A stretch of DNA of 64,000 nucleotides from Chamaecrista fasciculata (GCA_003254925.1 QANZ01009996.1:65994-129993); one strand, 5' to 3'. Positions 1-12,338 are shown, counted from the first letter of the stretch. The notes: generated by a model from the sequence alone, not told the origin. Numbers and translations: made by a program.

Positions 1-370
1 GTTTGGGACCATTAGGGTTTGGGACCACTTTTGCTGATTTGGAAAATTTTATATTGTGAGTTAGTAATCCCATACATACACACGACGCATAGCCTTTCAT
101 CTTCTGATTTTGATTTTAATTTATTTTAATGAGATGGCAATGGAAAATGACTTGGATATTTATTTGGCATGCCAACTAAGCATTTAACGGACACCTCATC
201 AGATAACGGTGACACGTCATCACTTAACACCTCTATCACTAACGGACCAGACGTGAGGGACCAAAACGTAGACGGAAGTGTACAATTGAGGGACTGAGTT
301 GTAGTTTCCCACAATTGAGGGACCGATTCCTCGACTCAGTAACAATTGAGGGACCAAAAAGGGGATTTGC
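1..370. repeat. Arm of a foldback repeat cut by the window edge
   Basis: The stretch carries repeated 'gggacca' phrases, and the words 'acaattgaggga' or close variants occur three times between about 281 and 355. This is the style of the terminal arms of the foldback elements seen elsewhere in the window. The matching arm would lie before position 1. No gene is seen here, and the ORFs in it are fortuitous. Confidence 0.4.
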
Positions 371-581
371 TCTAATGTAAATGTAATATATAGCGATAAA
401 GAGAGAAAGTGAATCCGTAGGGAATGTGGATTTCCCAATGAAATCCACAAGTAGATTGGGGACTCTGGAATTGGATGCACAATGGACTCAATTCAATATT
501 CATGAATCTCTTCACCATTAATATCCTAGTGGTCCAACCCCACCCTCACTTCCTATATAGAGTGTATATATATATATATTA

Positions 582-942
582 GGTCAAAGTGTGATTTTGG
601 TCCTATAACTTTTTTTTGTTGCACTTTTGATCCCATATATTTGCAAAAAGTTATAAATTTGGTCTTGTATCACTTTTAATCACATATCTTTTGGTCAGGT
701 TGCAGAATTGGTCTCATATCTTTGTAAAAAGTTTTACCACTAGTCCCACTTGATCTAAAGACATGAGACTAATTTTGCACCTGGTCCAAAGATATGAGAC
801 CAATTCTGCAATTTGACTTAAAGATATAGGACCAATTCTGCAACATGACCCAAAGACATGAGACCAAAAGTGCATCAAAAAAAGTTATAGGACCAAATTG
901 AGACCTTAGCAAAAGTAATGAAACCAAAAATACACTTTGACC
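582..942. mobile_element. MULE-type MITE, 361 bp, with a perfect 9 bp TSD
   Basis: The ends are inverted copies (GGTCAAAG at 582, CTTTGACC at 935-942), and most of each half is the reverse complement of the other. The 9 bp TATATATTA occurs immediately before (573-581) and after (943-951). A 9 bp duplication is typical of Mutator-like elements. There is no coding capacity. Relatives occur at 24.2, 29.8, 47.8 and 53.7 kb. Confidence 0.75.
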
Positions 943-1383
943 TATATATTAATATGTGACTGAAAGTGGATTCTTTTTGTAGTATATGCACTTTACATAG
1001 GGAATAGAACAGTTAGAGAACTTTAATTTTGCCTCAAAATTTTATATTTTGGTTAATTTTTTTCTTTTGACTAATTTCTTCTAATAAATTTACAATAAAT
1101 TCTATTATAATTTTTAATTTCAGTTTGAATTTGAATTTTTTTTTTCTTACCAATTTTGTATCATATGTCATTGTCTATATAGAATATGTCTTTAATATTT
1201 AGCTCAAGTTAAAACAAAAGATAAAATTGCTGAAATATGAATTTTTGAAAATGAAATTGACAATAAATAAATACTAAAAATTAAAAATTAATATAAAATT
1301 TAAGAATAAAAATAATATATTTGCATATGACTTATCATACACAAGTTTAATGAAATAGTTTACCATTGATTGCTTTTATTAAA
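943..1383. repeat. AT-rich spacer with a decayed repeat
   Basis: No gene is seen. From about 1025 to 1330 the sequence resembles a worn copy of the foldback family at 3083-3470 (for example 'ttttgactaatttcttctaataaattta'). Confidence 0.35.
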
Positions 1384-2444
1384 GGGTAAATTACAAATAA
1401 AGTACTTGTGGTTAGGCCGAATCTCACATCACTGTCGTGTGGTTTCGAAAATTGCACTTTAGGTACTTGAGATGTGCGCCGTTTAGCAATTAAGGTAGCT
1501 GTGTTTTTGTTCCGTTAATTTGAAGGGAAAATGTTGACGTGGCGCAATCTTAGCCATCGATTTCCAATGTATCTTAACCGTCGATTTCTATTGCATCTTA
1601 ATCGTTGGTTTCTCTTGCATCTGAGTCATTTGTTTCCACTCCAAGGTTAAAATCTCATTTTTGGTTCTCAAACTATGGGGTAAGTTTCATTTTGGTCATA
1701 AAAGCTATTTTTTGTTTCACTTTTGTCCTTAAACTTTCACATTTTTCCGTTTTGATCTCCAAAATGTGATTTTATCGGAATTTTCACCATTATTCTTAGT
1801 CATAAATTAGAGATAAAAATTAACCACAAATTTATCTCCAATTTGTAATTAAGAATGAAAATTTCTCTTCCCCTTTTTTTTAACTCACTTATTATTACGT
1901 ATTTGAGTATGGGTGAACAAAAACATAAAATATACATAAAATAAATAAATGGGTTAAATAAAAAATATGATTTTTTTTAAAAAAATGAAGTAACCAAGTT
2001 TGGCTCGGCCAGACCCGATGGCCCGCGCTTAGTCTAACCGGATCAGGTCTCAAGTCCATCTCATGATTACTCCTATATTTGGGAGAGAAATGGTTCATCT
2101 TTATTATTTAGGTTCGAAATAGCAGCGTAAACCATATGAAATAACATTTTTTGGACGAAAAACGAAACAAATATGAAAGTTTGAGGACCAAAAGGAAATA
2201 AAAAATTAATTTTAGGACCAAAGTGAAACTTATCCCATAGTTCGTGGACCAAAATTTGATTTTTCACTGGCTCACGTGAGCGCCACGTCATCATTTTCCG
2301 TTAAAATTAACGGAATAAAACCACAGGTACCCTAATTGCTAAACGGCGCATATCTCAGGTACTTAAAGTGCAATTTTTCAAACCACAAGACAGTGATGTA
2401 AGATTCGGCCTAACCACAGATACTTAATTTGTAATTTACCCTTT
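1384..2444. mobile_element. TIR element of about 1.06 kb with a second foldback nested inside
   Basis: The outer arms are reverse complements: 'aagggtaaattac...' from 1382 matches '...gtaatttaccctt' ending about 2444. The arms share roughly 170-180 bp, including the words for 'ttgctaaacggcgca'. Inside lies another inverted-repeat element (1657-2262). No transposase is visible, and I found no clear TSD. The terminal sequence resembles that of the gene-carrying element at 57931-59071, which suggests a common superfamily. Confidence 0.65.
1657..2262. mobile_element. Nested foldback element
   Basis: The left arm ('tcaaactatggggtaagttt' region, about 1670) is matched in reverse complement by the right arm ('gaaacttatcccatagttcg' region, about 2225). 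A related copy lies at 39890-40410. The ORFs at 1895-2294 fall inside the arms and are not genes. Confidence 0.55.
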
Positions 2445-3082
2445 TTTTTTTAAAACATCAAGTTAAATCAGTTAAATTATATTATAAAAAAGTCAAACCA
2501 TACGAACAAATAACTATAATATAGTAATGTAAAAGAAACATAATTTATAAATATTGCTTGACTAAATATTTGTATATATAGATAATATATACTTATATAT
2601 AGACTCTTACATGTATGTAAAATTCGTATTACTCAACTGTTTTTGAACTTCGCCTATTTCTCGCAAGTGGCTAGTAAAATCATATTTCTAATATTTGTAT
2701 TCGTATTATTTCCGTTTTTTTTTTGTCATTGGTGTTTTAGTATAATTTTCAGTGGTGTTTACTGTTTACGAATCCAACAAACTTGGCCCAATCATTTTGT
2801 AAAAAACTTGGGCCGAGTCCAAAACCAAAGTAATTAGGATCTTGTATGACTGATCAACCCATATATGATGCATGGACCAAAAAAAACCTGGTAAAAGATC
2901 ATTTTAAATTTTTTATTTAATTAAATATTTGTATCATGTAAAATATATACTAAAGTATTTTATTGATTATAAAGTAAAAATACATAAAATTTAATTTTAA
3001 TCAAACAATTTTTTAATTAATAAATGTGTGAGATTCAACTTTTTATTTACATAAACTTCATTAACAAAAAGAGAAAAACACT
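2445..3082. other. AT-rich intergenic sequence
   Basis: No gene, RNA or clear repeat could be supported. The small ORF at 2643-2837 has the composition of random AT-rich DNA. Confidence 0.5.
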
Positions 3083-3470
3083 TATTTTGTCTCCAAACTT
3101 TACATTTGTTTGTCAATTTCGTTCTTAATCTTTTTTTGCTGTTAATTTTGTCCCTAATATTTTATTTGCTGTCAATTTCGTCCCCAATCTTTCACATTTT
3201 TGTCAATTTTATCATTTGGCTAACTTCTTTTAATAAATTAACGACATACTGTATATTGTTTTTCAATTTGAGTTAATATTTGAGTTTCTTTTTCTATCAA
3301 TTTTATATTATATGACATTACTCACATAGATTTTGTCGTTAATATTTAATTAAAGTAAAAATAAATGATAAAATTGACAAAAATGAGAAAGATTGAAGAC
3401 GAAATTGACAAAAAAAAAGATTATAGATAAAATTTACAGCATGTGCAAAGTTTGGCTCAATAATAAATTT
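3083..3470. mobile_element. Foldback/MITE family, AT-rich
   Basis: The left half repeats 'tgtcaatttcgtcc'-type phrases, and the right half has the reverse complement ('gacgaaattgacaa'). Similar elements or halves occur at about 1025-1330, 43180-43565, 47250-47560 and 61565-61730. It is non-coding. Its right edge lies about 315 bp upstream of the HSP90 start codon, so it may border that promoter. Confidence 0.55.
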
Positions 3471-3728
3471 CAATTTCACAGTAAAATGTTATCATTGAAT
3501 ATATATATTTGGCAAATAAGTAAAAGATAAAGCAAAATCATTTTTCGTCTGTCTGTAGTCTGTACTATAACTACCAAGAAAAGTCCAATAACCAATATGT
3601 AATACAACTATTATTTTAAAGGTAAAAAATAATCATAGCACTTTTCTTATAATTTGTTAAAAAAGAAAGAGGCCACGTAACTAAACACAGTCGTGTTCAA
3701 TACCAATGAGCTAAATATAGTAATAGAG

Positions 3729-3740
3729 ATGGTTGAATAG
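3729..3740 (+). promoter_or_regulatory. Possible minimal uORF upstream of HSP90-7
   Basis: ATG-GTT-GAA-TAG lies 46 bases before the HSP90 ATG. It would act on translation only if transcription starts upstream of 3729. A TATA-like stretch 'ctaaatatag' at 3711-3720 makes that uncertain. An ACGT-core bZIP-type motif (CCACGTAA, 3673-3680) and a CCAAT (3703-3707) lie further upstream, but not in the canonical ERSE spacing. Confidence 0.25.
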
Positions 3741-3786
3741 ATCCTATAACTTGGCCACAACGTACTACCAAGTCCATCACACTACG

Positions 3787-6700
3787 ATGAGGAAGTGGAC
3801 GATTCCTCCAGTTCTCCTTCTACTCTGTCTACTCCTTCTTTTTGCAGATCAAGGTACCACCGAGTTTATTTTTGTTCATTTTTTCATGTTCTTAATGCAA
3901 ATTGTGCTTTCATCTTTGGAGCTAGTCGATTTTCTTTCATCCAAATCCAGGATTCATTTTGGTTTAGTCATCAAATTGACATTCGATCATCTGAGAGACT
4001 GAGACTATTGGAATTTGTTCGTATTTATTTTCTTAATGTAAATTGTGCATTCATTTCTCGAGCTAGTTACGTTGATTTTCTTTCATACAAATTCAGGATT
4101 TGTTTTGGTTTAGTTGTGAGGTTGAGACTCAGTAATCTAAGACTTTTGGAATTTAATTAGGTCGAAAATTTCAAGCGAATGCTGAGGATGATTCCGAAGA
4201 CATTAATGTAGATCCACCGAAGGTGGAAGACAAAATTGGTGCTGTTCCAAATGGTCTTTCCACCGATTCAGATGTGGCCAAGAGGTTTTTAAAACTTGTT
4301 GCGCATTAATGTCGCTCTTAGTTTTTTGTTAGGGTTCTTTTAATTTTTTTCTTAAATGCATTTTTTTTTGTGATTGAAGGGAGTCGGAGTCGATCTCTAA
4401 TAGATCGCTTCGCAACAATGCGGAGAAGTTTGAATTCCAGGCCGAAGTGTCACGGCTCATGGACATTATCATCAACTCTCTCTACAGTAACAAAGACATC
4501 TTTCTCAGGGAGTTGATATCCAATGCTTCTGATGTAAGTTGATTTTCTTCTATGATTATTGCAAAATTATAGTGTTGAATTTGTTACCAAAACTTGGTGT
4601 TAATGATAACTCTCTGCCATTTCTAGGCATTGGACAAGATTAGGTTCCTCTCCCTCACTAATAAAGATATTTTGGGCGATGGTGACAACACGAAGCTTGA
4701 AATTCAGGTATGTTTAAATGCTCAAGTCCGTGTTCAAGAATTTGAGATTTGGACATGTACATTAATGCAATGCTGACATTACTTTGATGGGATAGAGATA
4801 CATGGCGTGTTCATTTTGAAAATTAAACATGTTATGTCATGTCAATTGTAGATTAAGTTGGACAAGGAAAAGAAAATTCTTTCAATTCGAGACAGAGGTA
4901 TTGGTATGACAAAGGAAGATTTAATCAAGAATCTGGGTACTATAGCAAAATCTGGAACTTCAGGTATATATTATGTGGTATCTGCAAATTGCTAAATGAT
5001 TTTAGATGTTTGATAAGCTGTGAGAAATGTTTGCTGAGGCAATTTTTGCTTGCAGCTTTTGTTGAGAAAATGCAGACCGGTGGAGATCTTAATCTTATTG
5101 GGCAATTCGGAGTTGGCTTCTACTCTGTATATCTTGTGGCTGACTATGTTGAAGTCATCAGTAAAAATAACGATGATAAACAGTGAGTCTTTTTTACTTG
5201 ATATTGCTTTTTCTAATATTGTTGTTCAACATTGATTGTAAGTGTTGGACCTCTATCTTAGCATTGATTAGAAATTTGTTTGGCTTTCAGGTATGTATGG
5301 GAATCCAAAGCTGATGGAGCATTTGCAATATCAGAAGACACATGGAATGAACCACTAGGACGGGGCACTGAGATTAGATTGCACCTCAGAGAGGAGGCTG
5401 GGGAGTACTTGGAGGAGTCTAAGCTAAAAGTATGCACCAAGTGTTAATTAATATAAATCGCTCAATTATAACTTTAAGTGACATCTCATAGTTTTCATTT
5501 ATTTATCTATTTATTTATTGCGTAGTGCATACATAAGAATATGAGATTACTCTGATAATTTGTTTCCATTTATTATGATGAGAACAATATTTAGTGTGTT
5601 GTGTGCATTTATAGAGGGTGATAAATTTTGTTCTTAGTAACTATAAAAAATAAAGATTTCTTCCTTCCAATGGTAGTTTTGTTGTCTTACAGTACTGTAA
5701 CTTTATGTAGTGTTTTTAATACTTGTCTTTGAAGTGTTTTCACGTTTTAATTTTGACTTTTGCTATGGGAAATATTCATTTTTATGTATCTCTTTCAAAC
5801 TTCTTAAATGAGCCCAAGTAATATGTTATGGGTTTAACAACTAGCTGTTAAGTTGGCAAATATTTCCCTTCATGTTTTTTTACCTTTCACTTATTGATTT
5901 CTTCTAAGTAACTTCCTTGGTGTTTCACCAAGGGACGTTTAAGAGTTTTTAGGCACGGCTAGATTCTGTTGAATGAAGGGTTGATAAACCTAATTCAATA
6001 TTTATTGATTTTTTAGGAATTGGTAAAAAGATACTCTGAATTTATCAACTTCCCTATCTATATTTGGGCAAGCAAAGAAGTTGATGTGGAGGTGCCTGCT
6101 GATGAAGAAGATGAAGAGGAATCATCATGTATGTAATATGTATAATTGAAGAACCTCGTTGGGTGATATTTTCCTTTAAAACCTTTTATTTTCAGAATCT
6201 ACTCTAATGCTTGTCCATGAACTAGCATATATTTATATATTCTCATAATGTATGATGTTGCTCATAAAGTTTTTCACAACATAAATAGCTGAAAGCAGCT
6301 CATCTGAGGAAGATAGTGGAGATGAAGATGCTGAGAAAAGTGAGGACGAAGAGAACAAGCCCAAGACAAAGACAGTGAAGGAAACAACTTATGAGTGGGA
6401 ACTTTTGAATGATGTGAAAGCTGTATGGCTACGGAACCCAAAGGAGGTTAAGGAAGAAGAGTACATCAAATTCTACCACTCTCTTGCCAAGGTATATTTT
6501 CAGTTTCATTAGCTATTGCTCAAGGCTGTTATAGAAGACTTCTCTTCATTCTTAAGTTTGTTAATATTTATGAAGTGGTGAATTCATCTGTCTTGCAGGA
6601 TTTTAGTGATGAGAAACCTCTATCATGGAGTCACTTTACTGCTGAAGGTGACATTGAGTTCAAGGCAGTCCTGTTTGTGCCACCTAAGGCTCCTCATGAT

Positions 6701-8765
6701 TTATATGAGAGTTATTATAATGCAAACAAATCCAACTTGAAATTGTTTGTTAGACGAGTATTTATTTCAGATGAATTTGATGATTTGTTGCCAAAATACC
6801 TTAGCTTTTTGAAGGTAATTACTAGTGTGCTTTGTTATTACATGTCCTAATATTTGATAAGGATTATATTTTTTTATTTCCTTAACATTTATATTTTCAC
6901 ATTGGGAGCAGGGTCTTGTTGATTCTGACACATTGCCTCTTAATGTTTCACGAGAAATGCTTCAACAACATAGTAGTCTAAAGACAATCAAGAAAAAACT
7001 CATCAGGAAGGCCCTTGATATGATCCGTAAGATAGTAGATGAGGATCCTGATGAATCCAATGACGCAAAAAAAGGTACAGTTATCTTTAATTAGTCAAAT
7101 CCTCTAATGCTTGTGTTCTTGAATACTACCCTTTCGCTGTTTTGTGCAGAACTTTTTGCTTGACATCACTTTGTTCAATGTTCCCAAGCATATCTCAATT
7201 TTTCTTGTGAACGTTTTTTCAATGTCATTAACTGATTTTGTCCTTCCACTCTTGTTGGATTTTGATGCAGAGGAGAAATCCGTTGACGATGATGATGAGA
7301 AGAGAGGTCAATATGCTAAGTTCTGGAATGAGTTTGGGAAGTCGATTAAACTTGGTGTCATTGAGGATTCCGCCAACAGGAATCGATTGGCTAAACTACT
7401 CAGATTTGAGAGGTGTATTCATTGTACTATTGTGATTGAATTCTTTTTGGGGTACCTTTTGCAAATTTAATGTTATTAATCTTTATCACTAGTTAACAAT
7501 TTCATTGATTCTTTGAACTGCTGCAGCACCAAGTCTGAGGGAAAATTGACTTCTCTAGATCAATACATCTCTAGAATGAAATCTGGACAGAAGGATATCT
7601 TCTACATAACAGGAAGCAGTAAAGAACAATTGGAAAAGTCTCCATTTCTTGAGCGTCTTAAGAAGAAAAATTATGAGGTACTTTTGGATATTTATTTTTG
7701 TGGTTTTTATTCAAACCCAATAAATTTAACAAATTGTCATATTTGTTAGTCTTCTCAAATTTGAAACGCTTTGTCTCTCTATTCCAATTAGGAAGAAACA
7801 TGATATCATGTCTTCTAAATGTAATTATTTTCCAATTGCTACAGGTTATTTTATTCACTGATCCAGTAGATGAATACTTGATGCAATACCTGACGGATTA
7901 TGAAGACAAAAAGTTCCAAAATGTTTCCAAGGAGGGTCTAAAACTTGGGAAGGATTCTAAAATCAAGGAACTGAAGGAGTCCTTTAAGGATTTTACCAAG
8001 TGGTGGAAGAATGCCCTTTCCAGTGAGAATGTAGAGGACGTGAAGATATCCAACCGTTTGGACAACACACCCTGTGTGGTAGTGACATCAAAATATGGTT
8101 GGAGTGCTAATATGGAGAGGATTATGCATTCTCAAACTTTGTCAGATGCTAACAAACAAGCATATATGCGTGGCAAGAGGGTTCTTGAGATAAATCCTAG
8201 GCATCCTATCGTCAAGGAACTTCGCGAGAGAGTTGTAAAGAACTCTGAGGTACGTTCTACATTAGTTGCTTTCTTTTTTTAGTGTGAACCTCAAAATTCA
8301 GATCCATAAAATATGATAAAAATAAACAAATGTATGTAAATTATCTCATGCATGCATGTCTACTTTTTTGTTGTGCTTTTGGTGATACAAAAGCTTAGGT
8401 CTCAATTCTTGTCTATTCTTTTGGTGTGTTTTGTTCTTTATTTCATAGTTCTTGATTTTCCGTCAGAACTAAAGTTTCCTTTGTTGACACGAGACAATTC
8501 GATTGTGTTTCAGGATGAGGGTGTAAAGCAAACGGCACAATTGATGTACCAGACTGCACTCCTTGAAAGTGGCTTCCTGCTAAACGATCCTAAGGATTTT
8601 GCTTCTCGTATTTATGACTCAGTGAAGTCTAGCTTAAACATTAGTCTCGATGCATCAGTTGAAGAGGAAGATGAAACTGAGGCTGAAGCCGGAAATGATG
8701 CACAAGAAGATTCATCATCAACTTCAAAGGCCGAAGATGATGATGATGTGAAAGACGAGTTGTAG
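3787..8765 (+). CDS. Endoplasmin-like HSP90 (GRP94/SHEPHERD), ER chaperone
   Basis: This is the ATP-dependent chaperone of the ER lumen. It folds secretory and receptor proteins. Exons: 3787-3853, 4161-4284, 4380-4533, 4627-4707, 4852-4963, 5056-5182, 5291-5429, 6017-6128, 6289-6491, 6599-6814, 6912-7074, 7271-7412, 7527-7677, 7845-8249 and 8514-8765. All junctions are GT-AG and keep frame, giving 815 aa. The start is the first in-frame ATG and gives a classic signal peptide (basic MRK, then a leucine run, about residues 1-22). The GHKL ATPase domain has ELISNASD (108-115), DRGIG (156-160) and GQFGVG (195-200). An acidic, Ser-rich charged linker spans about 290-330. The middle domain carries the ATP-sensing Arg in NVSREMLQ (about 460). 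The C terminus is acidic and ends in KDEL, the ER-retrieval signal. Length and layout match plant HSP90-7, and no lesion is seen. Confidence 0.97.
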
Positions 8766-9574
8766 ATTTGCAAGCTGGACCAAATTTTCATACTGACTCC
8801 CTTTTTTGCTCCCACCACCTTTAGTTTTTCAATTCTAGTTTAGCTTCTTGAGGTAAATCCTCGGGAATTAGTTTCTTTGTTTTTTTTCCTCCGGCTTTAG
8901 TTTTGATTCCGTAAAAGCTGATAAGAGAAATAGGTTAAGGGTAGCATTGTAGTCATGCTATAATCTTATGCAATTTTGCCTCAGCATTTTAGTTATTTGT
9001 ACTTTTCAATTTTAATGATTAGCAAAAAATTAGATCATCTTCTAAATTTTCCATATTCTCCTTTCCCACTTTTGGTTGCATGCACAGACAACTTCGCCAA
9101 AAATATATTCTGAGAACAATAAGTCGAAGAATGGCTCATCCTCTAATTCTGTCACTTTTTTTTCCTTTTTCCTTGCATCTTTAATCTGGATAGTGGGTGA
9201 GATTTTCGATATAGAATCAGATTCCCATTAATCGATTAACACAAAAGTCATATTTTTATTGTTAAACTTTTTTTATTCTCTTTAATATTGGATTATACAT
9301 AGATGTATTTATTCGATGGAAATTTCTTGTCAATATTTAAGTATTTAGTTTTTTGCTTTTATTATACTTGAGAAGATATTTTAAATTACTTTTTCTTTTT
9401 ATTCGTTTCCAACTTGCTCACGTTGTAAATGATGGAGTAAAAGGGAGAGTAAATAGCTTTTGGGGCTTCCATAAGGCATAATAACAAATTTAAAGCATAT
9501 TTGTTTCAAACAGAGTGGAACGTGAATATAAAGGTTGGAATAAGACTAATTTCAAGCCTTGTCTAAAAAAAGAA
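8766..9574 (+). other. 3' UTR of HSP90-7 and AT-rich spacer
   Basis: The sequence is T-rich after the stop codon, as in plant 3' UTRs, with AT-rich stretches near 9000-9020 that could support polyadenylation. No further gene is seen before the MITE at 9575. Confidence 0.4.
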
Positions 9575-10109
9575 GGTTAAAGGGTCATTTTGGTCCTAAA
9601 TGTGTGTTCTAATGTTCATTTTGGTCCATTATGTTTCAAAATGTTCAAATTGATCCTAAATGTTGACAAAATATTTCATTTTGGTCCTAAATATTGGTAA
9701 AATATTTTATTTTAGTCACGAATTATTGAATTTGGTCATATTTCTCTCGTCTCTCGTTTCAAGTTCAAATGACTTGTTAAGAAAACTCGAAGGTCTGAAT
9801 TCATCACATTTGAATTTGTAACAAGAGAAATATGATCAACTTTGCTTGTTTTGTCTATGAAATGAGCGGTCTACTTTTAGAACCGATTTGATCTCGTTTG
9901 CTGACAGTCTCAACTGGATATAGAAAGTATTCTTCAAGAACAATACATAGCTCTAAACTCGTCACGTTTGAACTTGAAACAAGTCATATTCAATAGTTTG
10001 AGACTAAAATGAAACATTTTGCCAACATTTAGGACCAATTTGAACATTTTGAAATATAATAGACCAAAATGAACATTAGGGCATACATTTAGGACCAAGA
10101 CCTTTGACC
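9575..10109. mobile_element. MULE-type MITE, 535 bp, with a perfect 9 bp TSD
   Basis: The termini are inverted (GGTTAAAGG at 9575, CCTTTGACC at 10101-10109). Arms of over 120 bp are made of 'tttggtcctaaatgt'-type phrases. The TSD AAAAAAGAA is at 9566-9574 and 10110-10118. The internal part has words such as 'tttgctgacagtctcaactgg' that recur in the copies at 28396-28932, about 42300-42850 and 49334-49785. It is non-autonomous. Confidence 0.8.
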
Positions 10110-10406
10110 AAAAAAGAAAGTTAAATTTTTACATATTTTGCCAATTAAATTCTCTAATAATATCATGAATAGATAAAATAGAATGAGTACTAAAAAATTA
10201 GTCATTCATTATCTTGCGATTTAAACAACTTCATAATAAAAATGACATTTCAACTTTTTTTAATCTCCAAAACTATGAGAAAAGTACCAAGTTGAATCAT
10301 TATTGGTCTTGGTTCAAAAAAAAAAGGAAAAAAATCATTATGGGTATAAATTTAAGTGATTAAAACATTCTATAAAACTCTTATCTTAAAGGATTAAGAG
10401 ACACAA

Positions 10407-10490
10407 GTCAGGATGGCCGAGTGGTCTAAGGCGCCAGACTCAAGTTCTGGTCCTCGTGAGAGGGCGTGGGTTCAAATCCCACTTCTGACA
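10407..10490 (+). tRNA. tRNA-Leu (anticodon CAA)
   Basis: This 84-base class II tRNA has a GTCAGGA acceptor strand pairing with TTCTGAC (one G-T) and an A discriminator. It has an A-box-like GGCCGAGTGGTC, an anticodon stem CCAGA/TCTGG around loop CTCAAGT (anticodon CAA), a variable arm, and the B-box GGTTCAAATCC. It shows no intron and no encoded CCA. It reads UUG leucine codons. Confidence 0.95.
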
Positions 10491-10503
10491 TGTCCTTCAT
10501 TGG

Positions 10504-10508
10504 TTTTT
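10504..10508 (+). terminator. Pol III terminator of the tRNA-Leu
   Basis: A run of five T lies 14 bases past the mature 3' end, the usual RNA polymerase III stop signal. Confidence 0.6.
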
Positions 10509-11263
10509 ATCCAATTAATCTAAAATATTCTAATAGCAAATGTGAATTATTCCATGATTCCATCTAACTTTAATTTTCTAATACCAAATATGATTTCTTA
10601 TTAGGGGCCCATAGGAACAGCTGAAAGCCCATTCAATTTTAATGGATGGTTTTGGGATCTTTTATAGAAACAATGAGTTTTTCAAAATTATATAAAATAT
10701 AAAAAGATAAATAAGTGACAGCAAGTTCAATTATTCATTATGATTTTTTTTATATCTTAAAATAACATAAAAATAATTGTTTAATTTTAATAATATTATA
10801 ATATAAGTAATATTTTAGTATTTAAAAATAATATTAATATATACTTTAATACATTATTTTGGTTACTTTAATACGGAGCACATTGTATTGGATAAAATCA
10901 GAATTACGTAGCATGATAGCATCCTTTGACTTGTAAATAACTAAATATATTTTGGGCCAAAAAAAAGAAACTAAATATGTTTGTACATATGCCTAGTTAC
11001 TTTTTATTTTTGATGATACATATGCCTAGTTACTTAATGCTATGAGAGCATTCGTGCTCGATTCCCTTGGTTTAACAAAATCATGAAAGGAAAATATTTT
11101 GGAGTAAGATATAAATATATTATCATTAAAAAAATATTTTATATTAATTATAAAATAAATAAAATTTAACACAATCTAGCAAAATTTTTTTTGGAGCCTG
11201 AAACAATCCAAACATGAACTAGTATAAGATTTATGTGCTTACTAAGTGAGACCGAATTTTTTT
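10509..11263. other. AT-rich spacer without a gene
   Basis: No conserved ORF or RNA is seen. The short phrase 'acatatgcctagttac' occurs twice, near 10985 and 11020. Confidence 0.4.
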
Positions 11264-11432
11264 TTTCTCAAGGTATCCCCAACTCGGCAAGTCAAAGATT
11301 AATTTTTTGCGGATTTGATCTTCATTTAAGGACCTACTACTGATCAATTGGTTGCTACATACACAAAACAGAATTTGAACCGCCGACACTTATTTAAACG
11401 ATCTAGTGAGCTAACCACTAGTCCAACCAAAT
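11264..11432 (-). mobile_element. Degenerate tRNA-derived SINE, copy 1
   Basis: On the minus strand an A-box-like stretch (complement of 'ctaaccactagtccaacc') and a B-box-like stretch (complement of 'agaatttgaaccgcc') lie in the right order. They are followed by the same tail as the better copy at 51896-52044 ('aaggtatccc' in both). It has diverged heavily, so it is old. Confidence 0.55.
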
Positions 11433-11640
11433 TTAATTAGTTCGAACTGAATTTTAAATTGGCAAATTCTAACCAAACCCATCCATCACCATCTACTTCT
11501 GCTCTCAACATTAGCAACATCTCGAACCGTTGCCTTTATTCTATTTCAACGTTAGGGACAGCTTGCATCGTTGCCTTTATTTTGTATTTCTATTTCTGCT
11601 CAATCACAATATAAACTGGGCATTGGCCACCAATCATAGT

Positions 11641-11828
11641 GCATAAATTTCTTTCAACATATCAGTTTCAGTTATTAGATTTAAGGCGGGAAAAAAATCT
11701 CATATTTTTTTGGGGGTAAAGTCTCTCATGTCTCTATTGCATAAATTTCTTTCAACATATCAGTTTCAGTTATTAGATTTAAGGCGGGAAAAAAATCTCA
11801 TATTTTTTGGGGGTAAAGTCTCTCATAT
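11641..11828. repeat. Tandem duplication of a 98 bp unit
   Basis: The 98 bp beginning 'gcataaatttctttcaaca' at 11641 are repeated from 11739 almost without change (one T lost from a T run). The near-identity means a recent local duplication. No coding function is seen. Confidence 0.85.
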
Positions 11829-12338
11829 CGTCTAATTAAAACATTAAATTTATAACTTTTTGACAAATTAATATTTAGCTAAATGTAATATTTAGTAAAA
11901 TCAATCAATCTCGCCCTTGATCCACAAAAAGAAGCCATAACTCCTAACCATACTATGACTAAATCACATGAATAATTTAATACCCACTATGATAAGGAAT
12001 AAATTATCCTTAACATCTCTATACGGGAATGGATCCTCAACAGTTCTCAATGGTGGAATTTTTGTGGAGTTCGTCTCATCTTGTCCGTCCATTTAATCAA
12101 CACATATTATGTTGCCACGTCATCAAGTAAAAAGAAATGCACCGTCTTCTTTCTCCCCTAGCTCCATCCAGTCCAGAACACTATTTTCTCGCCTTTTTTT
12201 CCTATTCAGTAATATAATCAATAGTCTTTTATGTTCCCTTCCAATCTGACTTATTTTCCCTCTCTTTATTCTCGCTTATTTTCCCTCCGATCTTTTTCAC
12301 CATAGTCATACTTTGCTATTTGTTCATTATTGTTTACT

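Noticed and set aside
3733..3786. An 18-residue N-terminal extension of HSP90-7
   Set aside because: The codon at 3733 is TTG. The ATG at 3787 gives a proper signal peptide.
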